From Prosthecodimorpha staleyi (GTDB lineage Bacteria; Pseudomonadota; Alphaproteobacteria; Rhizobiales; Ancalomicrobiaceae): a DNA stretch of 64,000 nt. Position 1 is the stretch's first letter, and every line of letters starts with the position of its first letter. A program made the translations under genes and the position numbers. The stretch covers positions 1-64,000 of the forward strand of contig NZ_JAHHZF010000008.1 in assembly GCF_018729455.1 (NCBI RefSeq), given 5' to 3'. The notes beneath the pieces are model-generated. The model worked only from the letters and a program-made list of their open reading frames with translations, did no database searches and was not told the DNA's origin. Below are positions 47,901-56,781 of the stretch, one piece after another.

Positions 47901-49091
47901 ATGGTGGCTCGTTTTTCTGGGCTTTGCGCCCTCACGGTTCGTGCACGCGCTCTGTTCGCGGCGGTCTGCATGCCATTGCTGGCGGCCGGCTGCTCCTCGC
48001 TGCCGTCGGACGGGCCGTCGGCGATGGCGATCACCAGCGAGCGCGTCGAGACATCCCTGCCGATCGACTCCTACGTCATCGTGCAGCTCGACGAACCGGT
48101 CGTACGGACCATAGGCCCCTGGCGGCCGCACACCTTCGCCGACCGCTTCGCCATCCGCTCCGGTCCGCGCGGCCAGCCGCTCGGCATCGGCGACGTGATC
48201 GACATCCGCGTGATGGAAGCGGGCGACAACGGCCTGTTTGCGAATTCCCAGACCCGCGGCGCGCAGTTCCAGGCGCAGATCGACGAGACCGGCAACATCT
48301 TCGTGCCTTATGTCGGCCGAATGCGGGCGGCCGGGCGCACCACCGAAGTGCTGCGCGAGGCGATCCAGACCGCACTGGCCGACAAGGCGATCCAGCCGCA
48401 GGTCCTGCTCGGCGTCGTCGGCAACCAGGCCAATGCGGCCGTGGTGGTCGGGGATGTGGCGAAGCCCGGCAAGTATCCGCTCAATGTCGGCGGCACCAAG
48501 CTGCTCGACATGGTCGCGCTGGCCGGCGGATCGCGCTTCACCACCTACGAGACGACGGTCACGCTGAAGCGCAAGACCGAAGCGGCCTCGATCCTGCTTG
48601 AAGATCTGGTTCTCGTTCCGTCCAACAACGTCTATCTGATGCCGGACGACGAGATTCTGCTGTCCTTCGCGCCGCAGACCTACACGCTGCTTGGCGCGGT
48701 CTACCGGCCGAGCGAGATCAAGTTCGAGACCAAGACCGTCACGCTGGCGGAGGCGGTCGCGCGCGGCGGCGGCCTCAATACGCTCGCGGCCGATGCCAGC
48801 GGCATCTTCGTGTTCCGCTTCGAGGAGCCGCATCTGGTCAAGGCGATCCGGCCGGACTGGCAGCCCAACAGCCCCGGCAAGGTGCCGGTCGTCTACCGCC
48901 TGAACCTGCTCGAGCCGAAGGGCCTGTTCCTGGCCCGGCAGATGTGGCTGCGCGACAAGGACATCGTCTACGTGGCGACCGCCCCGTCGGTGGAATTCGC
49001 CAAGTTCCTGGACATCGTCGGACGCACGGTCTCGACCGGCCGCGCCGGCATCGGCCTCGCCAACGACATCAAGGTCCTGAAGGCCAACTGA
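47901..49091 (+). CDS. Polysaccharide export outer-membrane lipoprotein (Wza-like)
   Basis: This 396-residue protein has a lipoprotein signal peptide with lipobox LLAAGC (Cys about residue 31). A poly-export domain includes LGIGDVIDIRVME and the GNIFVPYVGRMRAAG strand, and two SLBB-type domains follow (VVVVGDVAKPGKYPLN and YTLLGAVYRPSEI). It would form the outer-membrane exit channel for capsule or exopolysaccharide. No Wzc-type kinase or Wzx/Wzy genes are in the window, so it is an isolated export gene beside one glycosyltransferase gene. Confidence 0.93.
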   Translation: MVARFSGLCALTVRARALFAAVCMPLLAAGCSSLPSDGPSAMAITSERVETSLPIDSYVIVQLDEPVVRTIGPWRPHTFADRFAIRSGPRGQPLGIGDVIDIRVMEAGDNGLFANSQTRGAQFQAQIDETGNIFVPYVGRMRAAGRTTEVLREAIQTALADKAIQPQVLLGVVGNQANAAVVVGDVAKPGKYPLNVGGTKLLDMVALAGGSRFTTYETTVTLKRKTEAASILLEDLVLVPSNNVYLMPDDEILLSFAPQTYTLLGAVYRPSEIKFETKTVTLAEAVARGGGLNTLAADASGIFVFRFEEPHLVKAIRPDWQPNSPGKVPVVYRLNLLEPKGLFLARQMWLRDKDIVYVATAPSVEFAKFLDIVGRTVSTGRAGIGLANDIKVLKAN

Positions 49092-49173
49092 CCTGCGGCG
49101 GCGTCGGCCGCCGCCATGGCCCCGCCCTGCCGCGCGCCTGCCGGCGCGCCCGCAAGGGCAGCGGCAGGCGGTC

Positions 49174-49203
49174 ATCAACATCAACATCGACATCGACATC
49201 GAA
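49174..49203. repeat. Five-unit 6-bp tandem repeat
   Basis: Five consecutive hexamers, ATCAAC, ATCAAC, ATCGAC, ATCGAC, ATCGAA, lie in the 279-base gap after the export gene. No gene is supported there. One reading frame would encode alternating Ile-Asn/Ile-Asp but has no start codon. Confidence 0.6.
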
Positions 49204-49370
49204 AGCGGGACTTCGGTCGCGGTGAATTCGGTCGGGCGCGCACTGCATCTGTAGCGGGCGGCGCCGGTTCGGAACGGCGCGGCACGGGGCAGGGCGGGTG
49301 CCTGCGCGTCGTCCGGATGCGCGCGGGCATGGCTTCGGTGAAGCATGCCGCACGGCCGGCCGCTCCGGCC

Positions 49371-50282
49371 TCAGGTCGGGCGACGGGCTGCGAACTCTCC
49401 GGCGATCCGGACGACCGTCGGCCCGAGTGCCGGGACGCCGGGGCTCGCGTCACCGGCAAGCGTCGCCCCCGAGACCATGGCGGCGAGGCTGCCGAGCAGT
49501 CGCAGCGGCGCGGCCGGACCGGCCCGATCGGTCCCCGATCCGCCGGTCTCCCGTCCGCCGGCGTCCGACTGCCAAGCCGTCCCGGTCGCACTCGCCGTCA
49601 GGGCGGCGCCCTCGATCCCGGCCCGCAGGGCGCCATGGCTGAAGGTCGAGGCGGTCAGGATCGCGCCATCGGCGCCGGCCAGGACGATTGCCGGATCGTC
49701 GATCGAGAGCCGCGGCAGGTCGCGCGGGGTCAGCGGCCTGTCGGAGAGGGCTGCCAAGGCCTCGTCGAGGCTTGGATAGTTGCCGGGGTCGGGACCGAGC
49801 CGCCAGACCGGGCAGAAATGGGTCAGATCGGACACGGCCGCCTCGAAGCCTGCCGCTGCGTCGGCGCCGACCACCAGAAGCGCCGGCGCGGTCCGGTCGA
49901 TCGCGGCGGCCAGTTCCGGCCCGGCGGCAGGGCTGTCGTAGAGCACCGGGACGATGCCCGCCCGCATCAGCCCAAGCGCCAGGATGGCGGTCGCAGCCGG
50001 GTCCGGGGTCATCAGCCCGACCCTGGCACCGCGCCCGAGACCCTGCTGGCCGGCCCAGCGCGTGACCCGCTGCGAGGCGGCGAACAGGGCGCCCCAGGCG
50101 ATCCGTCCGGCATGGGGTCCGCCGGACGGGCTCGCAAAGGCGATCCGGTCGTGCCAGCGGTCGGCCCGGGCGGCGAGGCTGTCGACCAGGGTGTAGCCCG
50201 GATGGGCGGCGATGCGGCCGAACAGACGGCGGAGCCGCCAGCGGGCGAGGGCGGCGGCCACCCGCCGGCGGACGCCGGTCAC
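49371..50282 (-). pseudogene. Truncated AMP-binding (fatty acyl-CoA synthetase-like) protein
   Basis: This 303-residue reading frame resembles the N-terminal half of very-long-chain acyl-CoA synthetases (FadD6/FATP-like): YTLVDSLAARADRWHDRIAF, RVTRWAGQQGLGRGARVGLM and LGLMRAGIVPVLYDS are collinear. The phosphate loop that should follow, a TSGTTG-PK-type motif, is replaced by LAGADGAILTASTFSHG, and the whole C-terminal ATP/CoA half is missing (family length about 600). It is probably a decayed gene, although the frame is open. The start is set at GTG 50282, divergent from the TusA-like gene. Confidence 0.55.
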
Positions 50283-50333
50283 GCTTCGGTCCCGGGCTTG
50301 GCAATCCCGGCCCGGCGATGGCAGGAAGGTGCC

Positions 50334-50594
50334 ATGACCGACGAACGCCGCCTCGACTTGAAGGGTCTCAACTGCCCGCTCCCGGTGCTGAAGGCGCGCC
50401 GCGCGCTCGCCCGCCTGCCGGTCGGCACCCGGCTCGCCGTCGAGGCGACCGACCCGATGAGCGCCATCGACATCCCGCACATGTGTGCCGAGGACGGGCA
50501 CACCCTGATCGAGACCCGTCGGGACGGCCGGCTGCTGGTCTTCGTCATCGTCGCCGGCCCTCAGCCGAAGCGGCCGGAGAATCCCGAGACATAG
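50334..50594 (+). CDS. TusA-family (SirA-like) sulfurtransferase protein
   Basis: This 86-residue protein has the family motif LDLKGLNCPLPVLKARRAL with the active Cys in a CPLPVLK motif, followed by IDIPHMCAEDGHTLIE. TusA-like proteins carry persulfide sulfur for tRNA thiolation, molybdenum cofactor or other sulfur relay. The molybdate genes elsewhere in the window are too far away to imply a link. ATG 50334 has an AGGAAGG ribosome site. Its last 34 bases overlap the 3' end of the convergent COG0523 GTPase gene. Confidence 0.9.
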   Translation: MTDERRLDLKGLNCPLPVLKARRALARLPVGTRLAVEATDPMSAIDIPHMCAEDGHTLIETRRDGRLLVFVIVAGPQPKRPENPET

Positions 50595-51835
50595 AGCGGA
50601 TTGTCGGCGACAGCGGCCTGGTCCGGCGTGTCGGGGGCGACATGGCCGGCAAAGGCGTCGAACATGCGCCGCACGAAGCCCTCGTCGAGATCCTTGGTGA
50701 TGAAGACCAGTCGGGTGCGCCGGTCGGCGTCCGGCCAGGCGGGAAGTTGCACCGGCGGATGCAGAACGTGCTGCACGGCATGCAGCACCAGCGGGTGCTC
50801 CGGATCCTCGGCCAGCTTGACCACGCCCTTCATGCGCAGGAGGCGCGGGCCGTGGGCCGAGCGCAGCAGGTCGAGAAACAGATCCAGCGAGCCGGCCGGG
50901 ATCGCCGCATCGGTCGCCAGGCAGAAGGCCCGGATGCGGTCGTCGTGGCGGTTCGGATCATGATGGTGATCGTGGTCGCCGTGGGAATGGTCGTGCCCGT
51001 GCCCGTGCCCGTGATCATGGTCGTGCCCGTGATCATGGCCGTGATGATCGTGAGTCGGGCCGCCGCCGAGCCGCGTCTCCAGCCGGCGCCGCTCGGCCTC
51101 CCGGTCGCGGAAGGCCTCTTCCTGCAGCCAGCGGCGCACGTCGGCGGACTTGCGATCGGCGTTCCAGAGCCCGGTCTCGAGCAGGGCGGCCGGCGTCGCC
51201 TCGCCGCGCGCCGCGTCGAGGATCGCGGCGGCCGGATTGAGCACGCGCAGCCGGGTGGCGAGCATGACCAGCGCCGGGCGCCGTGCGGGTTCGACCAGAT
51301 CGGTCTTGGTCAGCACGATCCGGTCGGCGACCGCGGCCTGCTTGACCGCCTCCTCCTGGGCGTCGAGCGTCGCCATGCCGTTGACCGCGTCGACGACCGT
51401 GACCACGCCGTCGAGCCGGTAGCGCCGCACCAGATAGGGATGACGCATGACGGTGTGCAGGATCGGCGCCGGGTCGGCGAGGCCGGTGGTCTCGATCACG
51501 ACGCGCGAAAGCCGCCGGAGGCGGCCATTGTCGAGCCGCTTGAGCAGATCCTCCAGGGTCGCGACCAGATCGCCGCGGATGGTGCAGCAGAGGCAGCCGG
51601 AGGACAGTTCGACCACGCCGTCGTCGGCACGCTCGACCAGCACGTGGTCGATGCCGATCTCGCCGAACTCGTTGACGATCACCGCCGTGTCGGCCATCGC
51701 CGGATCGCCGAGCAGGCGGTTGAGCAGGGTCGTCTTGCCCGCGCCCAGGAAGCCTGTGATCACGGTGACGGGGATCGGCGCGCCCGGTTCGGGGCGCACG
51801 TCGCTGGGGTCGGCGGAGGCCATGGTCGGGTCCAT
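50561..51835 (-). CDS. COG0523 (CobW/YjiA/ZigA-like) GTPase metallochaperone
   Basis: This 424-residue G3E GTPase has Walker A TGFLGAGKTT (about residues 27-36) and the signature metal motif SSGCLCCTIRGD (C-x-C-C at residues 81-84). A G4-type TKTD motif and a CobW C-terminal domain are present. A His/Asp/Gly-rich insert of about 40 residues (around 255-295) precedes that domain and likely binds Zn, Co or Ni. Metal specificity cannot be read; ZigA/YjiA members handle zinc and others cobalt. ATG 51835 is used; ATG 51823 is possible. It follows the carboxypeptidase gene by 31 bases and lies 2 kb from the Ni-dependent urease locus. Confidence 0.92.
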   Translation of the reverse strand: MDPTMASADPSDVRPEPGAPIPVTVITGFLGAGKTTLLNRLLGDPAMADTAVIVNEFGEIGIDHVLVERADDGVVELSSGCLCCTIRGDLVATLEDLLKRLDNGRLRRLSRVVIETTGLADPAPILHTVMRHPYLVRRYRLDGVVTVVDAVNGMATLDAQEEAVKQAAVADRIVLTKTDLVEPARRPALVMLATRLRVLNPAAAILDAARGEATPAALLETGLWNADRKSADVRRWLQEEAFRDREAERRRLETRLGGGPTHDHHGHDHGHDHDHGHGHGHDHSHGDHDHHHDPNRHDDRIRAFCLATDAAIPAGSLDLFLDLLRSAHGPRLLRMKGVVKLAEDPEHPLVLHAVQHVLHPPVQLPAWPDADRRTRLVFITKDLDEGFVRRMFDAFAGHVAPDTPDQAAVADNPLYVSGFSGRFG

Positions 51836-51866
51836 CCTGGCGGGGGCGGTCGAGATGCGCCGGACC

Positions 51867-53492
51867 CTATTTCTTCTTGCGACGCGGGTCGACGGTTTTG
51901 GCTTCGGCGGCATGCGCCGTCTTGGCGGCCGGCTTCGCGGCGGCGAGCTTCGGCTTGCGTTCCGGCAACGGCAGGTCGACGGCCGCGATCGGTTCGGCGC
52001 CCCGCCGTGCCGCTCCGGGTGCCGTCGCGCCGCCCTGGCCGGCGATCACCATGGGGGTGCCGTTGGCGGGCGGCAGCACGGCATCGAGGCCGGCACCGGA
52101 GGCCGGTCCGGTCGCGGGCTTCGGAATGGCGCCCGGCGGGGTGTTGGAGAAGAGATTGAAGGCGCGCGCCGTGGTGCTCTGGCCCTCGGGCGGGGCCGCT
52201 TGGTCCTGGCCGGAGCCGCCGGGGAAGATCGCGCCCGGCGGCGGTTGACGGGCCGGCGCCACGAGCGCGGCGACGTTGGATCCGGCCGGCAGTTTGCCGC
52301 CGCCCGCCGCGATCGCCGTCGCGCCAGCGGGGGCGGAGGCATCGGCGCCGCCGGTCCAGACCTTCACCGGGGCGCCGATATCGAAGCGGGCGGTCAGCCA
52401 GGAACCGGCCTGCCCGCCCGCGCCACGCTTGGGGGTGCCCTGGCCGGCGATGATGATGCGGCCCTGGTCTTCCGGGGGCGGCGGCGGCGCGGCGGCGAGA
52501 TCGTCGGCGTCCTCGCCGACCTGCCGGCGGTTCTTGCCGCAGACCTCCTCGCGGATGTCGAGCGGCGGCATCGCTGCCTCCGGACCGGCCGCCATGGAGT
52601 CGATCTGCTCGCGGCTGGAGAACATGGTCATCAGGCCGCCGGAGCCGTCGAAGGCCTTGGTGAACAGTTCCGCCGCCTTCTCGGCGCGCACGCGCGCATT
52701 CGGCGAGCCGAGCACGACCGCAACCAGCCGCTTGTCGCCGCGCGTCACCGTCGCCACGACGTTGAAGCCGCCCGAGCAGATGAAGCCGGTCTTCATCCCG
52801 TCGGTGCCGGGATAGCGGTCCATCAGGTGGTTGTGGTTGCGGATCACCCGCTTGCCGAACTGGATGCCGGGCAGGCTGAAATAGCCGGCATATTCGGGGA
52901 ATTCGCGGATCAGCGCCCGGGCGAGCAGGCCGAGATCATGCGCGTTGGTATATTGCGCCGGGTCGGGCAGGCCGTTCGGATTGGCCCAGACGGTCCGGCT
53001 CATGCCGAGCCTGCGCGCCTGCGCGTTCATCTCCGCCACGAAGGCTTCCTTGGAGCCGCCGACCGCCTCGCCGAGCGCCCAGGCGACGTCGTTGGCCGAT
53101 TTGACCATGACCATCTTGAGCGCGTTGTCGACCGTCAGCACGGTGCCGGTCGGGAAGCCCATCTTGCTCGGCGGCTGGGTATTGGCCTCCGGCGACATGA
53201 CCACCGGCGAGGACAGCTTGAGGCGCCCGGCCTTGAGCGCCTGGAAGGTGACGTAGCCGGTCATCAGCTTGGTGACCGAGGCCGGATACCAGGCTTGGAA
53301 GGCATTGTGCCGGTCCAGCACCTCGCCGGTTCGGGCGTCGAAGACCAGATAGGCGTGGGCGGCATCCGAGCGGGCCGGCACCGCGAACAGTGCCACCAGC
53401 ATTGAGGCAGTCCCGATGAGCCGGCCGGCCTTGGCCGCGAAGGACAGCGGGAGCCGGCGGCCATGCCGCAGTCTGGTCGGATCGATCGGCAT
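51867..53492 (-). CDS. D-alanyl-D-alanine carboxypeptidase (DacC-like, penicillin-binding)
   Basis: This 541-residue exported peptidase S11 has a signal peptide ending near residue 45. The SxxK motif SVTK is at 72-75, SxN (SAN) at 132-134 and KTG in DGMKTGFICSG. The catalytic domain covers about residues 45-310. The C-terminal 230 residues are Ala/Pro/Gly-rich and low complexity, ending in a Lys/Arg-rich tail, where relatives often carry a SPOR domain that I do not see here. It trims pentapeptide stems in the periplasm. ATG 53492 is preceded by a CCGGAG ribosome site. Confidence 0.93.
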   Translation of the reverse strand: MPIDPTRLRHGRRLPLSFAAKAGRLIGTASMLVALFAVPARSDAAHAYLVFDARTGEVLDRHNAFQAWYPASVTKLMTGYVTFQALKAGRLKLSSPVVMSPEANTQPPSKMGFPTGTVLTVDNALKMVMVKSANDVAWALGEAVGGSKEAFVAEMNAQARRLGMSRTVWANPNGLPDPAQYTNAHDLGLLARALIREFPEYAGYFSLPGIQFGKRVIRNHNHLMDRYPGTDGMKTGFICSGGFNVVATVTRGDKRLVAVVLGSPNARVRAEKAAELFTKAFDGSGGLMTMFSSREQIDSMAAGPEAAMPPLDIREEVCGKNRRQVGEDADDLAAAPPPPPEDQGRIIIAGQGTPKRGAGGQAGSWLTARFDIGAPVKVWTGGADASAPAGATAIAAGGGKLPAGSNVAALVAPARQPPPGAIFPGGSGQDQAAPPEGQSTTARAFNLFSNTPPGAIPKPATGPASGAGLDAVLPPANGTPMVIAGQGGATAPGAARRGAEPIAAVDLPLPERKPKLAAAKPAAKTAHAAEAKTVDPRRKKK

Positions 53493-53844
53493 CTTGGCTC
53501 CGGAATTCCGACGGGCCTGACCGCGCCGAAGCGGGGCGAAGTCGGACATTGAATAGTCGATTTGCGGCCCGACGGCAAAGCCTCGTCGCGGCTTCGGTCG
53601 GGCATGGCGGCTGCGCCACAAGGGGCGATGAAAGGCGCGGCATACTGCCCAACACATGAGCATCCATGCGTCTGGGCAACCGGCGACCTGTTGGGCAAGA
53701 TGCCGAAAATTCCGACCACAATGCGGCATGCCCGCTGGCCCCGGTCTTGCTCCCGGGGCAGCCGGACTGCCGACCGGCCTTTCCGGGCCCGCCGACAGGC
53801 CTTTCCGGGACTGAGACGGCACGATCGGGGACAGACGGGGACGC
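53493..53844. other. Divergent intergenic region before ureD
   Basis: The 352-base gap between the carboxypeptidase gene (leftward) and ureD (rightward) has no supported gene. A GGCCTTTCCGGG-type segment repeats twice near 53776-53810. It must hold the urease promoter, which I could not pin down. Confidence 0.35.
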
Positions 53845-54798
53845 ATGCTGGCGACGGACGCGATCTTGGACAGGACGATGCCGGACCCGGCCGGGACGGC
53901 GTCGAGCCGCGCCGCAGCGTCCGATGCCGCCGCCGCCGCACGCGCTGACGCGGCCTGCGGCGCAAATGCCGCGGGTCCGGCCGTGCTGGAACGCGCGCGC
54001 GGCCGGGCCGAGATCGCCTTCAAGCTGTCGGCCGGCGCGACCCGGGTCGACCGCTTGTTCCAGGAGGGCCAGGCCAAGATCCGCCTGCCGCGCGGCGAAC
54101 CGGGCGATCCGCCGACCGCGGTCGTCATCAACACCGCCGGCGGCGTCACCGGCGGCGACCGGCTCGACATCGCGGCCTCCTGGGGACCCGGCACCACCGC
54201 GGCCGTGACCGGACAGGCGGCGGAGCGCATCTACCGGTCCTCGGGCGGCGCGGGCACGATTCGCAACCGGCTGTCGGTCGGCGCCGGCGCCACGGCCGAA
54301 TGGCTTCCGCAGGAAACCATCCTGTTCGACCGCAGCCGCCTGGCGCGCCGCCTGGAGGTCGATCTCGCCGCCGATGCGCGCTGCCTGATCGTCGAGAGCG
54401 TGTTCTTCGGGCGCGGCGCCATGGGCGAGCGGGTCACCGATGGCGCCATCACGGACCACTGGCGCGTCCGCCGCGACGGCCGGCTGGTTCTGGCGGAGAG
54501 CTTCCGGGCCGGTGGCGACACGACGGGACTGTTCGCCGGGCGCGCCACGGGTGCCGGCGCGATCGCCTTCGCCACACTGCTCTATGCCGCCCCGGATGCC
54601 GACCGGTATCTCGACAGGCTGCGCGGGCTCGTCGATGATGACGCTCGGGAACCAGCGGTGGAGGCCGGCACGAGCGCCTTCGACGGCTTCCTGGTGGCGC
54701 GTTTCCTGTCGCCCTCGCCGCAGGCGCTCCGGCGCGACCTCGTCCGCATCCTCGAAGCCTTCCGCGGCCGGCCGATGCCGCGGCCCTGGTCCTGCTGA
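53845..54798 (+). CDS. ureD: Urease accessory protein UreD
   Basis: This 317-residue protein is the scaffold for nickel delivery into apo-urease. The family motifs are [17 protein letters not shown], the AERIYRS segment, [14 protein letters not shown] and [15 protein letters not shown]. The C-terminus [21 protein letters not shown] is typical. An Ala-rich N-terminal extension of about 45 residues is present; ATG 53878 is an alternative start. It precedes ureA by 22 bases in the canonical ureDABC order. Confidence 0.95.
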   Translation: MLATDAILDRTMPDPAGTASSRAAASDAAAAARADAACGANAAGPAVLERARGRAEIAFKLSAGATRVDRLFQEGQAKIRLPRGEPGDPPTAVVINTAGGVTGGDRLDIAASWGPGTTAAVTGQAAERIYRSSGGAGTIRNRLSVGAGATAEWLPQETILFDRSRLARRLEVDLAADARCLIVESVFFGRGAMGERVTDGAITDHWRVRRDGRLVLAESFRAGGDTTGLFAGRATGAGAIAFATLLYAAPDADRYLDRLRGLVDDDAREPAVEAGTSAFDGFLVARFLSPSPQALRRDLVRILEAFRGRPMPRPWSC

Positions 54799-54820
54799 TC
54801 AACGCGAAGAGAGACCCCGC

Positions 54821-55123
<303 letters not shown>

Positions 55124-55133
55124 GGAGACCGGC

Positions 55134-55439
55134 ATGATCCCCGGAGAAGTCATCCCCGCCGCCGGCGAGATCGAGCTCAATGCCGGCCTGCCGACCGTCA
55201 CGCTCGAGGTCGCCAATACCGGCGACCGCCCGGTCCAGGTCGGCTCGCACTATCATTTCTTCGAGACCAACCCGGCGCTCGTCTTCGACCGCGACAAGGC
55301 CCGCGGCATGCGGCTCGATATCCCCGCCGGCACCGCCGTGCGCTTCGAGCCCGGCCAGACCCGCAGCGTCACGCTGGTCCCCTATGGCGGCAAGCGCGAG
55401 GTCTATGGATTCCGCCAGGCGGTGATGGGGACGTTGTGA
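55134..55439 (+). CDS. ureB: Urease beta subunit
   Basis: This 101-residue protein starts [18 protein letters not shown] and contains [14 protein letters not shown] and the C-terminal end [14 protein letters not shown], typical of the urease beta subunit. Just after the stop, a diverged copy of the last eleven codons follows (see separate entry). Normally ureC follows directly; here it begins 1,342 bases later because an oppositely oriented RNA ligase gene intervenes. Confidence 0.97.
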   Translation: MIPGEVIPAAGEIELNAGLPTVTLEVANTGDRPVQVGSHYHFFETNPALVFDRDKARGMRLDIPAGTAVRFEPGQTRSVTLVPYGGKREVYGFRQAVMGTL

Positions 55440-55474
55440 ACGGGTTCCGCACGGCGGTGACGGGCGCCCTGTAG
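55407..55474 (+). repeat. Duplicated 3' end of ureB
   Basis: The last 33 bases of ureB (55407-55439), encoding [10 protein letters not shown]-stop, are followed by a second 33-base unit (55442-55474) that would read GFRTAVTGAL-stop in a frame shifted by two. The units agree at about 23 of 33 positions by my count, with changes mostly conservative. It looks like a remnant of another ureB 3' end, left when the locus was rearranged at the RNA ligase junction. Confidence 0.65.
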
Positions 55475-55489
55475 GCGGCCAAGTGCCGT

Positions 55490-56623
55490 TCAGGCCTCCA
55501 GATCCGGCAGGGACAGGCCTTGGAGAGACCAGTGCATTCCGAACAGATCGCGCACGGCACTGACCCTCGGCTCGGACTGGCTCGCAGCGGCGAGCAGGTC
55601 CATGAGCAGGGCGCGGCTGTCCTTGCCGTCGAGCACCGAGAAGGCGAGGCCGCGCAGCCGCGGATCGAATGTCGCGATGGCCCGGGCGGCGAAATCCTTG
55701 CGCGGCAGGTCCCGATGCTCCGCGACGAAGCGGTCGATTGCGGCCGCAAGGTTGGCCATGCCGCGGCCGACCTGGTCGCGATAGTCGAGAACGCGGTCGG
55801 CCACGTCCTCCGGCAGCAGGGGCACGATGTCGTCGACGCTTCCGGCGCAGACCCAGCCCAGCACATTCTTCTCGAACTCAACGAGGCTGAGCGCCTTGTG
55901 GCGGAGCACATAGGCCTCGGTCTTCAGTTTCAGCCGATGGCCGTCGTCGAAGGCCAGCACATAGCCCTCGATGCCGGTGGCGGCGCGCACGCGCGCGACG
56001 AATTCGGCGGCATCGTCGACCGTGCCGTGGTCCTCGACCAGGGCCACGCCGAAGCGCCCGGCGAGCCGCTCGATCTCGGCGCGCGGCAGATAGAGGCCCG
56101 AGACCATCTCGCGGGCCGCCAGAAGGGTCCATTGCGGCCGGTCATAGGCGAGAACGATGCGGTTCTCGGGCGCGGTGAACTCGAAGATCGGCGTGATGCC
56201 GGCCTCGACCAGATGCCGGCTGATGTCGAATTCCGGCGCCGCCGCGTGTCGTTGCGCGCGGGCGGACTGCTCGGTCTCTCCCATGCGCGTCATGAAGCGC
56301 AAGGCGCCGTCGATGAGAACCGGATGGATCATCGAGCCGTCGAGCTTCGCATGGATGCGGTGTGGCGCCGACCAGTCGACCTCCTCCAGGCGCTGGCGTT
56401 CGCCGAGGTTGAAGAACTTGTGGAACGGACGGCCGATCAGGCGCCCGTCGCGGTCGAATTTCAGGCCGCGGCATTCGAGCGAGATCGCGTCCGTGAACGT
56501 GTCCGAGACGGTATGCACATAGTCGACCACTGTGTGGTCGCCGCGGCGCGAGACGACGAAGCCCCGCTCGTAGGACACGTGCGGCGCCACGTCGGACAGC
56601 GTTTCGATGCGAGGGAAGTCCAC
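55490..56623 (-). CDS. T4 Rnl1-family RNA ligase
   Basis: This 377-residue ATP-dependent RNA ligase seals 3'-OH and 5'-phosphate RNA ends through a lysyl-AMP intermediate. Motif I is AKLDGSM with the nucleotidyl Lys93, preceded by ECRGLKFDRDGRLIGRPFHK. Motif IIIa is FEFTAPENRIVLAY (148-161), motif IV is EGYVLAFDDG (219-228) and motif V is LKLKTEAYV (231-239). A helical C-terminal region of about 130 residues has the size of the T4 tRNA-specificity domain. The start is set at GTG 56623 behind a GAAGGG ribosome site; GTG 56689 would add 22 residues. It lies on the opposite strand between ureB and ureC. Confidence 0.92.
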   Translation of the reverse strand: MDFPRIETLSDVAPHVSYERGFVVSRRGDHTVVDYVHTVSDTFTDAISLECRGLKFDRDGRLIGRPFHKFFNLGERQRLEEVDWSAPHRIHAKLDGSMIHPVLIDGALRFMTRMGETEQSARAQRHAAAPEFDISRHLVEAGITPIFEFTAPENRIVLAYDRPQWTLLAAREMVSGLYLPRAEIERLAGRFGVALVEDHGTVDDAAEFVARVRAATGIEGYVLAFDDGHRLKLKTEAYVLRHKALSLVEFEKNVLGWVCAGSVDDIVPLLPEDVADRVLDYRDQVGRGMANLAAAIDRFVAEHRDLPRKDFAARAIATFDPRLRGLAFSVLDGKDSRALLMDLLAAASQSEPRVSAVRDLFGMHWSLQGLSLPDLEA

Positions 56624-56781
56624 CGCGATGCCCTTCGAACCACAATCTATGGATGTACGATAGCCCGCGTTGGGTTGGTTCGCCAGCACGGGCGGGCCGC
56701 ACGGCGTTGAAATTCGACTGCAGGCACCGATCCCCCTTCGCGGCGCGACCCGGACGCGCCGTCGGTTAGACGAGGAACTCC

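Noticed and set aside
50930-51060. Repetitive GTGATCATG-type DNA
   Set aside because: It is the coding sequence of the His-rich loop of the COG0523 GTPase.
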